From NCBI GenBank assembly GCA_003640385.1, contig RCAB01000008.1, forward strand, positions 62,001 to 126,000: a DNA stretch of 64,000 bases, in the 5' to 3' direction. Source of the DNA: Setaria digitata (Eukaryota; Nematoda; Chromadorea; Rhabditida; Setariidae). This document shows, in pieces, positions 1 through 16,669 of this stretch. The translations under genes were made by a program, and so were the position numbers. The notes below the pieces were generated by a model. The model was not told the origin of the DNA. It saw only the letters and a program-made list of their open reading frames with translations, and made no database searches. Position 1 is the first letter of the stretch. Every line of letters starts with the position of its first letter.

Positions 1-4778
<4,778 letters not shown>

Positions 4779-7735
4779 TTGTTTATACTCATTCATTTTT
4801 ATGTTTGTATATCCCCCGTTCCTACCCTACCCCTCATTTTGATTTATATTTCAACTGAAATTAAGAACTAAGTTCCTCTGGCTTACCTTTCGTGTACCAT
4901 ACTTTAAAAACGGAAAGACATTCATCATTTTTCAAACCAAGTGTAGAAATATTTCATGGGTTACAAGTCTCCTTTCCTAATAAAAATCTCAGGAAATAGA
5001 ATGATCTAGTTTTACTTTTATCAAAGATTCAAAAAGGATTTTACTGCCTTTGACGTTTTGAATGAAGAAGTAAGTGTTTCAAAGACGCGGTTCTAATGAA
5101 TCTTATTTATTTTCATATTAACCTCATGGAAGATTATTTCGTTCTCATATAAATTCATACTTTCACTATTTCGTTTCATCTAAACCGAACACTTATACTT
5201 TCCTGTGATTATTTCTATGTCTTGTATTTGCTACTTCTGTTATTGTTGTTAGTAGCCTAAATGCAGTTATTTTGCTTGTCTTTTTTGCAGTGATATAGTC
5301 TTTTCTCATCTCTCAATATATTGTTAGACGTTAATTTCCGGTTCAGTTTGCGTATTGTTTTTTTAAGTGATTATTTCTATGAAGATAGTAAGTAAAAATT
5401 AAAGTAAAACATTGATTAAGGTATTATGTAAGAGTACTACCACGGCTGTTGCAGAGTAAATATTTCAATATTAATATTTTTTTGATATCGAAAAAGAATA
5501 AGACTTTTTTTTGGCAAATTCGAGGTCATGTAAGTGAGTAAACATATAAGAAGTTCGATTTATTAATCGTTATTTCTGAAGTGGTATGCGCGGTTGCTGT
5601 TCAGGTGATGAGAAATGAAGGATTTATAGGAACTGTATTTGGTGCATTTGTGAATAGTGAATTTCGGAAAAAAAATATTCAAACATAAACAGTGTTACTA
5701 ACTATCATTACTGTACAGTTTGAATATGATCGTCTGCAGTATCCAAATATATTGTCTGCAACCCAACAGCAAAGATAGGCTGCTATTAGATGTGGTTAGG
5801 TACAGTTTCTACATTTAGATTTAGTCGATACCTGGGTCGTTTCAGGACCATTAAAAACTTCCAAACAACATATATATATATATATTTTTTTTTTTTGGAA
5901 ACGTGTAGAGATCCAGTTTCCTGCAGCCGTTTGGGAGTCCTTTATTCTTTGGTAGCTGATGGATCTGAAGGGATTGGGGAATGGTAATGATTTCGGGAAA
6001 TGGATTGCACTGTGGTTTTCGACAATTGCAAATGGTATTTACAAGAAAATCAGTGGTGTGTCTTAATGGAATTACAAGCGAGGATTTCCCAGTGGACATT
6101 AGTGCTGTGAAGCGCCATTTGAAATCGGCTTCATACAAATCAGTTTTTTACCAGTTTCTTAATCAGTGGAAATTAGAGATGTTCGACAGGGAAAGTTCCA
6201 ATCGAATTCCTTTTACTTGAGTGGAAACAATTCTAATACATAAGATGGACTGGCGGCCGTGCAAGCAAGATAGTACGGGAAAAATTTGATTACCTGCCGT
6301 GCACAGTACTGCTGATTAGGAGTACTTCGCACAGCACCCTCAAGTTAACCATGTCAGTGTTGCACATATTTATAATTTTTGAAAAGATTATTGCATTCCT
6401 GCTCTGTAATTCTTTCCACATTGCACTGCAGTTGTAGTTTTGAGTACGCATTACGGATGAACGATGTCCTTGGACAGTACAGCGGTGTCAACTACTAGCG
6501 AATATAGGTCGCATTTTTGTGGGCCATGTTGATGGAATCATCCAACCTCATTTTGCCTCTTTAACCCTTTCTGCATAAAAACGAATTTCTTCATCTCTTA
6601 ACCAATAGTTTCATTTTTCATTCAGAAAGCCAATGGTTAAGTTTACTTTTGTAGAGCAAAAGATATATTGCCTGTCACATCACTGTTTACATCTCTAATC
6701 CTTGATTATAGTAATCCTACAAACAAACCAAAGACATTACTTTAAAAGAGGAGAAGACCTCAGTTTTTAGTGGGAAGTTGGAAAAACAATAAAATTGTTT
6801 TACTACTCCCCAGTTTTAGTTTTATTGTTTTATTCCACAATTATATGTTGTCTGTCAATTTAAATCTGTTTCATTCATGCAATTGCTCAATGTTTTAACA
6901 TAGCAATGTTTCGTTGGTTTAAATTTTAACTTTAGATAATCAGTTCTCCGTGTTTATCAGAAAGAGCGGAAATCTATAGTTGATTTTGTAGTCAAAGCCA
7001 GCATCATCTAAAATTCTCAAAATAGTCCGAAATGAATTGCCAAATAGGAATTCTGTCCTCCTTCACTTTTAGCTATAAATTACTGAACGTTTATATCTGA
7101 TATAATTGCCTCTGCTGAAGCACTCCCTGAATCCATCTCGTAAATCTCTGTCACTTTTTTAGATTTGACAATTATTAACCCAGGGACTGACGGTGATATC
7201 GCAGCTAATTTTTCTCGAATTCAGTTACCTTACATGTTAAACGTCCCAGATGGATAAAAGATTTTTTTCCTGGAACCTTTCCAATTCAGGATACATAAAC
7301 TTGAGTTGTTCTACTTATTTATTATCGATACTATGCCGTTTAGTCCCATGTAAATCAATCTAAATTAGCTCACTCTACTATTATTTCTGTTAAAAGGAGG
7401 TAGAGGAATCAGTTCCTCTTAGAGCCATCACACATCTTTCTTCATTTTCAAATTAGACATTAATATTAGAAACTTATGTTGAAAATATTTAAACTTGTTG
7501 CACGCTAAGAATTCTGTTGGTATTCTCCCAGATGACTGCTACTAAAAAGATTGTTAGTATAAAAATAAAATAGAATAGTTCCCTCAAGAAATTACATTTT
7601 GCTCCCACTCTGGGTCTTACATTATTTACTTAGCACTCTGTTAGTCAAAGTAAGTAATACAAACCAGGCACAAACTGTCCCAACTTTTTCAACATTTAGG
7701 GATGTGAAGTAGACATTTTTTGGCATATAAACTTT

Positions 7736-7799
7736 CCATTTTAGCTTTATTCTAAATGAATCTTAATGAATCCATTTTAGCTTTATTCTAAATGAATCT
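7736..7799. repeat. Tandem duplication, 28-bp units with a 36-bp period
   Basis: The 28-base unit beginning CCATTTTAGCTTTATTC occurs at 7736-7763 and again at 7772-7799 with identical sequence. It sits about 40 bases before the start codon at 7842, so it may affect the promoter or outron of that gene; this is inference. Confidence 0.85.
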
Positions 7800-7833
7800 C
7801 ATTGGTCTTGGGAACGTCTACAACCAAAGTAAC

Positions 7834-7839
7834 TTTTAG
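7834..7839 (+). promoter_or_regulatory. Splice acceptor next to a start codon (candidate trans-splice site)
   Basis: CTTTTAG ends at 7839, only two bases before the ATG at 7842. This spacing is typical of nematode spliced-leader addition sites. A cis-spliced 5' UTR intron cannot be excluded from sequence alone. Confidence 0.5.
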
Positions 7840-7841
7840 GG

Positions 7842-8534
7842 ATGATGTCGAATAGCGCCAGCATACCGAATGAAATTAACATAGCGCAATTATTTTCTGA
7901 TGTATCGCACACCTTAAACGGATTCAGAAATCTATTCATCCCATTGCCAAAAGCATCTGGAGCAGAAGGAGCACCACATCATGATGCTCCTTTATCCAGT
8001 GTTGCTACTGATATCTTTTCCGGCAATGTATGTTTCAAAGCTTGCGGTATGGAAGATATCCAGTTAGCTGCTCAGGTTTCTTATTTGTAATTTTCAATTT
8101 TCCAAAAGTAAGAGTACGAAAAAGAGAAGGATGAAGGTAAAGTTTGAAAATATGAGGGGCACCAACCTTTTGAAAAACATTTTGTCCCATCTGTCGACTG
8201 AACTCTGCAGTAAACATGTTAATTAAAGAATTTGAAATAATTCGAACAGTGTTCGAGAAGATTGTTTAACTTTTTTTTTTTTTTTTTGTAGAAAGCCGGT
8301 GAACTATTCGTTACTCTGCGCTACTGTGTCGTTACATTGACAATATTCATCATTATTTGCATGATTTTGCTCTCTATGGCACTCGGTTGGTATTTGCTCA
8401 AGACAACGATGATTTTTGAAGGACGTTCTGGGTTACCAATAGAATCTACTTTCAATGGAACATCCACGTTCATTCATAGCCGTTATCAGAAAAACCGATC
8501 ACCAACTCCAACGATAGAAAATCTGAGAAAATGA
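7842..8534 (+). CDS. Small single-pass membrane protein, unknown function
   Basis: Two exons, 7842-8075 and 8292-8534 (stop 8532-8534), join in phase 0 to give 158 residues. Residues 1-78 are soluble, with a His/Ala/Ser-rich patch and two Cys (FKACGMED preceded by NVC). Residues 90-112 (YCVVTLTIFIIICMILLSM) form one strong transmembrane helix, followed by a tail of about 45 residues ending in a basic Ser/Pro/Thr segment (NRSPTPTIENLRK). There is no signal peptide, so the topology is uncertain. The start is chosen because the first ATG, part of a double ATG, directly follows an acceptor-like TTTTAG. The gene stands alone between U2SURP and the Mo25 gene. I do not recognise the family; it could be nematode-specific. 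Confidence 0.75.
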
Positions 8535-11500
8535 TCTTCTCCTGATTAGATAAATTTACAAAAGATTATGCTGAGAATTCCTTAATCTTATAATTTTATG
8601 TGGAATAAGATTTAATACAGAAGAACATGAAGAACTCTGATAATCAGCATAACAGGGATTGTTCTTTGCTGAAATTAACCATCTAGCCAAATTATATCGA
8701 GATACGTACATTTGCTATCTGACAAATGAGGTGAAAAAGATTTTGCTGATTTACAGCCTATAAATTGAAATCCACGCTACAGGAAATAAACAAATTCCAT
8801 AATTCTTCAAAACCATCAGTTTATTCGGTGGTGATTTAATCAAAAAATTATATATTTGGAAAAATATGAGCCTAGTTTTTGTGCTAACATTTTATATATT
8901 TTTGTCTTGGAATATTACTTGGTCTGATATCTTACCATTATTTAAAATTTTTCGACACTGGTTCTGCTATATTCACTTGATATCCTAAATGAGACTTGAA
9001 TTAAGATTAAGATGGTGAATTAATGGAGAAGTTAGTAGGATTCCAAAATTTCTTAATCGTATAGTTTTAAAAACAAACTCTATTTCCGACTTTGTTATAT
9101 ATCGCTACTATGTTCTTTCGAGTGACATGACCAGGTAGCGAGTTAATTCACTCTAAAAGTTTCCCGAATAGGTAGTTTACATACAGTCAACATATGTACC
9201 TTTCGAATATGACGTTAGGAAAATAAACAGGAGTACTGGCAAATTTCTACCACCTCTTCTGCATCGCTGACTTCATTGCATATTAAGAGTTTTAATATTA
9301 AAGCAGCTACCTTATAAATTATGCGATTCCAAAACACAAGTTTCAGCAAGCACTTCGTTAAAGTTAATGAAGGAACTGTTTAGAAAAGTAAATAATTACC
9401 ATAAGTTTCCTACACCACCAAAAATTTAAAAAAAACTCTTTGAATGCTGTTTATGACATGCCTAGAATTTACCCAAATTTAAGCTGAACTCCACTTTTCA
9501 TCCCTATCCCCGACGTTTTGCATCATTGAAAACATATTTTCACCTTCAGTTTAATTCGACCAAGCTTCATTCTAAAAACCGTGATATCCAGGTCATCTCA
9601 TTAAACGCAACTCCTTTCTCTTGACCTACCATCTCTCCCTTCTCGGAAACTGATCAGTTTGTTTTTTTTCGTGGAAGTAAAAAGAATAAGTTTTTGGGAA
9701 ACGGGTTCTTACTTGCCATATTGCGGATTACAACTAACATTCTCTGTCTCATTCTTGGTTGTTACAAGTCTTAATTCTTATGCATACTCATTATGAAATG
9801 GTTTTTTGAAGACTGATGCCTTAAAATTGGGCTGCACTCTCGCACAACCCGACTCCAAAGTGCAACCTACCATAAGTTTCCTCACCCGTACAGGTCTCGC
9901 ACCTTCTATGCACTGTAATCCCGCTCAAGGGACTTTGGGTCAAGAATATGAATAGTGACACCTGTACGCTACATTTCCATCTAGCACAATAAGTTTCATC
10001 ACGGCATTCCTTCACTTCGATGGTAGATGATGCTAGCTCTCCCTGAAATCTCTAGACGATCATGTTCAAATTTGAATTTAACCGTGTCAACAATGTAAAT
10101 CTTAATTCAGTATATTAATTTCTAGGTCTACTTCTTTGTTATTTAGATTCGGCTTTTGAAATATGCTCGGTTTATGAGTAGCTTAAGCGACTGCAATGAA
10201 AGTCACGCTGTTCAACTTTGATGTTCGTGCCACCTATTAATTTCATAATACTCAGGAACAGGTGGTATTTATGGTTAAGTGAAGAAATTAAGTGCAGGAG
10301 CCGTATATTTCCAGTTGAAACTATGGATGATGGAGTCTGCTTACGATCTAAACAACTTCAGAAAGGATGCGGTAGAAGAGCTCTTCTAAAAAGACCAGTT
10401 ATAAAAAAGCTGTACGGTCATTGGCTCCATTCATTTCCATCTTCACCTCGGTTACCATTCACCTATCTCCTGAAAAGATCCCTTTTCAGTACGTCATGCG
10501 ACAAATTTATGGAGTTATTGGAGCAGTAATATCCAACACCTTGCATCTGAGCTAGTCACTTGCACTTTCGCCGTGCTATCGTTAGTTTTGTCTGAAAGCC
10601 TCTGAATGATTACACCCGATTTTAGCTTTACAGTTAAATTAAACATCTATTTATGACTTTAAATTTTCTGAGATGAAATGAAAACTTTAACTTGAAAACA
10701 TCACGAAAACAGTGAAAGAGACTATAAAATGAATGAAGTAGGACAGTTCATCAAAATGCCTTCATGCAATGCTTTCCTAAATCATAGAGGTGCAACTTCG
10801 AAAATTCAACAGAGAAAAAAACGGGATTCATGCCACAAGCGTCATACATGTATAGTTTCAGTCTCACCAAAATCAAATCCTTGTCAACGTCGCACCCTAC
10901 GAAAAGCACTTTTTTCATTTCTTCAGTTAGAAGATCCCGCAGATACTCGCACTCAACTTTCATATTAAAAATGACGAGTGAAATTTCATAGCGGTGTAGC
11001 AGAGATTTGATGGCCCGCATTAAAACGGAATCAATGAGATTGTAGTTAGAGGGCGGAGGGGGATCTGCGACGCTTGGGCGTATCGTTGAGGTTTGTAGCG
11101 ACGGGTTTGTGAAGTGCGGTGAGATTGTGGTAGTGCGACATGGTGTGAAGCGATGTGCTTCCTGTGCTGGGGTCGTAAATAATCGAATATTTTTTCGTTA
11201 GGACTGTTTGCCAGCGTGTATTACAGGCGATGTAGAGGGCATGAGCGTGTTGAGAAGTAGGGTGCGAAATGAGACAGATTAGGACATATGTAGGCCATCT
11301 ACTGTCTCCTTTTGTGTCACAGCTTCAAATTCAGATGTTCAGTTCACCGTCTTGTTCGTCTGTTATTCATTAAAAGGTAGTAATGAGAAGTGAAGTTCTC
11401 AGTTCGTATGCAGTTTTATTCTTAAGAGAACGTAAACTTGACCTCAAGTTTATTCGCCAGGCAGGATACTATGTGGTTAATGTTATTACTATATTATTAT

Positions 11501-13931
11501 AGAGCAGGCTAAATATACAGTCGAGGATGTCATTACAAGATTACAAGCGATGGAAATAGGCTCTGATTATTTTCATCTTTGCTTTTTGGCTGCATATCTT
11601 ATTTAATAAACGAATTTCAATTGCAGCCATGTAAAATACTTTCAAGTATTCAGTCTTGATGAATTCAGCCAGAAGTGAAAATTTTATTATGTTATATGAT
11701 TCTCATAACGTCGATTTTCCAGTGAGAAGTGCCAAGCGTTATTTCCGGTTGCAGAAAAAAGTCAGTGGGGCGAGTGAGCAAAGGATCAGATTCTTTCTTC
11801 GCCAGATATCATTTGTTGACCCTATATGTCATTAGAATGATGTTGATGGTGATCAGTGAACATTATGTATAGATATACTTCACTTTTATTATTCCCATTC
11901 ACATTTACAGACTGCTGACCTTGTGTTTGACTTGGGAGTAATAGTTATACTATGACCTTCTTATATATTTTAGATCTACCTCTGAAATTCATTTCCCTTT
12001 CTGTTCTTGCCATTTCTTATTTACCGATTTGTTTCCTCTCTGAATTCAGAGTTAGAAGTTATGTTATATTATGTCCAGAAATAAGCTGTTATCTTTTTTT
12101 TTTCCCCTACACAAGAGGCACAATGTATTAGTTGGTGTTTACGTTGTTTTTCTACTGAACTTGTGTTTTTTTTTTTAATATCAGATCTTATTCGAAAACT
12201 TGTCTAAACATAGTGGAAAAGTGTAGTCCGAAAGGGATTTTTGGACTGATATTTGTAATCCTCCATTTAAAAAATAAAAAAGCAGATGCTGGAAGCGAAG
12301 ATAGCAAAGAGCTAGAAATTTGAGAATTTTCTGGAATTAGTATGCTGGTGTACCTTATCATGGGTGAATGCTTCTCCATTTTTCAGATGTTTATTGCATG
12401 TTTATTTTTCTTTTTTGATAATCGAAAAAAGTGTTGCCAATCCTTCTGTGCTGTTAGCAAGGTACGTGAATGGTGAATTTTCTCTTTGGACTATCGTATT
12501 TTCATTTGAATACATTAATTATTGACTCAGTAAGACAAATTCCTTGCACAGCTGAATATCTTGATCTATATGGTTTTTCCATTCATCTCCGCATGCTTCA
12601 TTTCGAGATCATCTGTTACTGCATCTTAACTTCAACCCAAAATTTTTCAACTAGTGTTCCTGTTGCACTGTCATTCTCAGTTCTTTGATTATGAATCACC
12701 TATGGATCTGGGAAAGATCCATTTAATCTTATACTGTACTTCGATTTCTTTTCTTCTAACCAGTTCATTTCTCGAATTTCTATGCAACCATATATTATTT
12801 TTGCTGGTTCTTTTCCCCTCTATATATTGGGGATCCTTTTTTATTTTTGAAGATGTAGTTTGATTACGAAGATAGGGAAGTAAGGCAATCAATTGTTTGC
12901 AGGTACAGTCATTGCAGCAACTTAACCTCCCACAGATTCAGTGAAATATGAAATGATGTTATCCTTGTTTTCTTAACGATGAATGGAAAGTAGTCTGTGA
13001 AACAAATTTATAAAGTTTTATACTTTTTGTTCGGGGGTTAAGAAAATTAGGAATTACTTATGGAGTTTCAAATCAAATCCAGTTATGAAGTTTCTCGCTT
13101 TGTTTTTTTCTTAGCTTTAATATTTTTGCTGTTGCTTTCGTGCTGATGAATTTTCGGAAGAGTTATATTCTTCTATTAAATATCTATGTTGCTTTTGGTT
13201 CATTTTTTAACATTAGATATGATTCGACTTTCTATTAGCTTAGCAAGAATAAGCTTTTTGCCAGATATAAAAGGATTTCAAAGATTATATACAAATTTTC
13301 AAGTGTTTTTATTTTTGTAGACTTTTCTCAAGCGTTTCAGGTTATTGGTTCCATATCTCAATTTTACATGAAGATAAAGATGATTATTTTCGAAAACTTG
13401 GATTTATCGAGTTCATATCAGACATCAGAAACAGGCGAAACCGTATTAGGGTTGTTAGTAACTGTCCGAAGAATGATATTGATATGAAATGTGTGCGCTT
13501 ATTATTTTGTTTGGTCAGACAAACCTTTTTCCTGGTGAAATGTAAAGACATTTGTCTTTACTGCTCAAGAATACTATTCAAGCATCTTCCATTTTACAAG
13601 AAACCATAATCTTTTTGATCCCCGATCGCTTGCACAAATTGACATTTGACCAGTCTTTTATTATCGTGTATCTCGAATAACACTTTTCTTCGCTCCTAAA
13701 ATCATTATTTTCTTCATTCTTCTTTGTCAGTGGTTTAGATGATTTCCACGACTATATATGTGTTGTGTGATATTTTTAGGTGGATAGAGTTGATCAAAGT
13801 AATAATCAGTCGTTTTGAATTTTTTCACGTATTCTGTGGTATTTTTTCCTGTATATCGTTATTGATTTAGTTTTCTTTTCAGAGCTTGGATTTTCATAGA
13901 AATTTCGAGTTTCAGCTTTTATTGTTTTACA
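8535..13931. other. Long non-coding stretch upstream of the Mo25 gene
   Basis: No supported coding exon. The visible landmark is a strongly G-rich, AT-poor tract at about 11041-11275 that breaks the local composition. The remainder is AT-rich with short chance reading frames. CTTTTCAG ending at 13882 is an acceptor 49 bases before the Mo25 start, so part of this interval could be a 5' UTR intron or outron of that gene. Confidence 0.5.
11041..11275. promoter_or_regulatory. G-rich tract, possible promoter or non-coding RNA locus
   Basis: Starts with a GGGCGGAGGGGG block and continues G-rich on the + strand for roughly 230 bases, unlike the AT-rich flanks. No long reading frame with codon-like composition is seen. 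It lies 2.7 kb upstream of the Mo25 gene and could be its distal promoter; that role is inference. Confidence 0.3.
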
Positions 13932-16669
13932 ATGCCCTTGCCATTGTTTGGCAAATCGCATAAATCACCGCCGGACATCGTAAAAAATTTGAAAGACTCA
14001 CTGACACAACTGGAAAAGTTGGAACGAGGGGATAAGAAAAATGAAAAAGTTGCAGAAGAAGTGAATAAATCGTTACAGGCAATCAAAGGTATCATCTACG
14101 GGCAGGAAAGTCAGGAGCCACATATGGAACAGGTAAGTGTTTCTTTTCTCTGGAATCATTTTTTTTTTTTTTTTTTAATCAAATAATTCGCATTCAATCT
14201 GCTTCTTTTTCCTCTCAAAGCATAACTCTCATTTTTTTCAATCTATTTAGGATAAGACATTCCTGCTGACCTTTGCATTTTTTCCTTTCATGGAAACGCA
14301 GAGATATGGATAATTTGAGATCTGTTTATCTTAGAAGTTCATGTTCCACCTGTGTTTATCGAAACTAAATTTGTTGAAGCTGCCGTATTCATGTACCATC
14401 TAGACAGTGTTAGGGGGTCCAGCTGAAGGTTAGATAGTCACTGGTAACCGCTAACCAAGTTTAAATATTCCTGGTGATTAAGTGAAACAGAAGGAATAAT
14501 GGTTTTTGCAGGTAACGCAGCTGGCGCAGGAAGCGTACAATTCATCCATCCTTCCGATGCTAATCCAGAACTTAGTAAAGCTTGACTTCGAGGCAAAGAA
14601 AGATGTTGCACAAATTTTTAACAACCTTTTGCGGCGGCAGATTGGGACGCGTTCACCTACGGTAGAATATGTTCATACACGACCCCAGATTCTTGAAGCA
14701 CTCGTTAAAGGGTTATCCTTTAAAATCTGTTATGAAGAATAAAATTGAAATCTATAAATTATATCGCTTCCTGCAGTAATATAAATTGACGAATGAGTTA
14801 TGTTATGTCTTTCACAAGAGAAAAGAGGATGGAAAGTAGGTATAAAATAAAGAAATCTTTTGAAAAGAACAGAATTTTCTTATCAATTCTTTTCGAGTAG
14901 AATGTGTTAATACACACTGGTCATGATACAAAACTAACGTAACATTTATGTTAATGATTAAAGTGAACGAAATTATTTGAATCTGGAGTACGTGGAGATT
15001 TCCGAAAATTTTCGAGACTTGTGTGAGGGTATTTTGATTTTGAGGGCAGCTTTATGTGCTTTTGTTCAATAAAAGAAAAAAGAACGAAAAGCGAGAAAAG
15101 TATAGTTTCTGATGTTTTGAAAAATCGTTTATGATGGCTTGTTTAACATTATTAGTAGTTTTTTTTTTTTTGTCTATGATAAAAACTCTGAAAATAATTT
15201 GCTTACTTTTAAGAGTCATATTTCAGATATGAAACTCCTGAAATAGCCGTCACTTGTGGCAGCATGTTGCGAGAGTGTATTCGGCATGAGAATCTTGCGA
15301 AACTGGTTTTATATGGCAACGATTTTTACAAATTCTTCAATTATGTCGAGGTCAACTTTCCACTTTCATGGCGACATGTTTTTTGCTCTTAAAATAAAGA
15401 AATAAAAATTAACCTCAAACTTTTTGTAAGGTCTTTATATTCGTATTTAATCGAATGAGTCTAGTAGTTCCATGGAATCGCACCTCGCTACTTTATTTCG
15501 ATACTCAAAAGTAAATAATGAATGCATCTAGTACATTTCATTCGCAATTTGTAATGAAATTGAACAGGTTTTGTCCAAATTGCTAATATCTAAACAGAAG
15601 TGAAGTGTTTGAGTTGATTGATTTCTATAGCCTTCTTGGGCGTCGTCTGTTATGATGCGATTGGCGGTGAATAATAGGGACAGTTCGACGAAGGCGACTT
15701 AAGAAAAAAAAAAGAATTTTAACCTGTGTTTAAAAAATAGGTATAGCTTCAGCTACATATCTCTATGTTTCAGGTATCTACCTTTGATATCGCATCCGAC
15801 GCATTTTCGACATTTAAAGAATTGGTTACGAGACACAAGGCACTTTGTGCTGAATTTTTGGATAGCAAATACGATGAATTTTTTCAAGCTTATCAAAATT
15901 TATTGAACTCAGAAAATTATGTTACAAGGAGACAGTCGCTAAAGGTTTTTGTCCTTCTGGTTCATTTCAATCACCCTGATCACTGTTTAGTATTTTTATG
16001 AAGTCATGATTATTCTGTTTTGCAGCTGTGTATTTTTCAGTTGTTAGGCGAGTTATTGTTGGATCGTCACAATTTTAATATAATGACGAGATACATCAAT
16101 AATGCGGACAATCTCAAGCTCATGATGAATATGCTCAAAGAGAAAAGCCGTAGTATACAGTTTGAAGCTTTCCATGTTTTTAAGGTTCATCCTTTAATTG
16201 CTTCCAATAATTTTAAATTGGTTTAGAGAATTTACACATTTAAATACTTTGTGTTTTCTCACTAAATGTGCTTCAAAACTTTAAATGGATCTTTACTGAG
16301 CGGCTCATATATATTAGAATTTTTAGGATCGAACTTAAAGAGAAAAGCTTTTTCAGATCTCCAGTAGATGGAGTTACTGGAAAATAACTGCTGCTAATTT
16401 TGTTTAGTACTGACAGTCCGTCACCATTGTGCTTAACATCAAAAAAAAAAATTCGTTCTACTGTCAATTGTCCCTTAATCAAATCCGTTAATTTTAAGGT
16501 TTTTGTGGCAAATCCAAATAAGTCGAAGGCTGTTGCCGATATTTTATTAAGGAATAAGGAGAAACTGGTGGAATTTCTTACTAATTTCCATACCGACCGC
16601 ACAGAAGATGAGCAGTTCAATGACGAGAAAGCTTATCTCATCAAACAAATACAGGATATGAAAGCATGA
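13932..16669 (+). CDS. mop-25: Mo25/CAB39 scaffold protein (STRAD-LKB1 and GCK-kinase activator)
   Basis: Cytosolic armadillo/HEAT-like scaffold that in animals stabilises the STRAD-LKB1 complex and activates STE20-type kinases. Six exons (13932-14132, 14512-14711, 15227-15350, 15774-15944, 16041-16184, 16499-16669) join without a phase error into 336 residues, close to the 341 of human CAB39. Hallmarks: N-terminus [17 protein letters not shown], then [65 protein letters not shown] and the C-terminal [15 protein letters not shown]. The protein ends at KQIQDMKA, without the short extra tail of the human form. The start ATG is 49 bases behind an acceptor (TTTTCAG to 13882) that may receive a spliced leader. 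The acceptor before the last exon is a non-standard TTTTAAG. Confidence 0.96.

Larger units (their letters stand above)
4779..7841. other. Intergenic region downstream of U2SURP
   Basis: Contains the U2SURP 3' UTR up to about 4985. The rest is AT-rich with no exon I can defend. A less AT-rich patch at about 5900-6220 is open on both strands for 80-95 codons but matches no family I know and has no convincing splice partners. A short tandem duplication lies at 7736-7799, just before the next gene. Confidence 0.5.

Noticed and set aside
5851..6220. Two opposing open frames of 80-95 codons in an intergenic patch
   Set aside because: Neither resembles a known family and both lack clear splice or start context; possibly an old transposon scrap, but unprovable here.
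10218..10529. 103-codon + strand open frame
   Set aside because: No domain, no codon pattern and no acceptor or donor context; consistent with chance.
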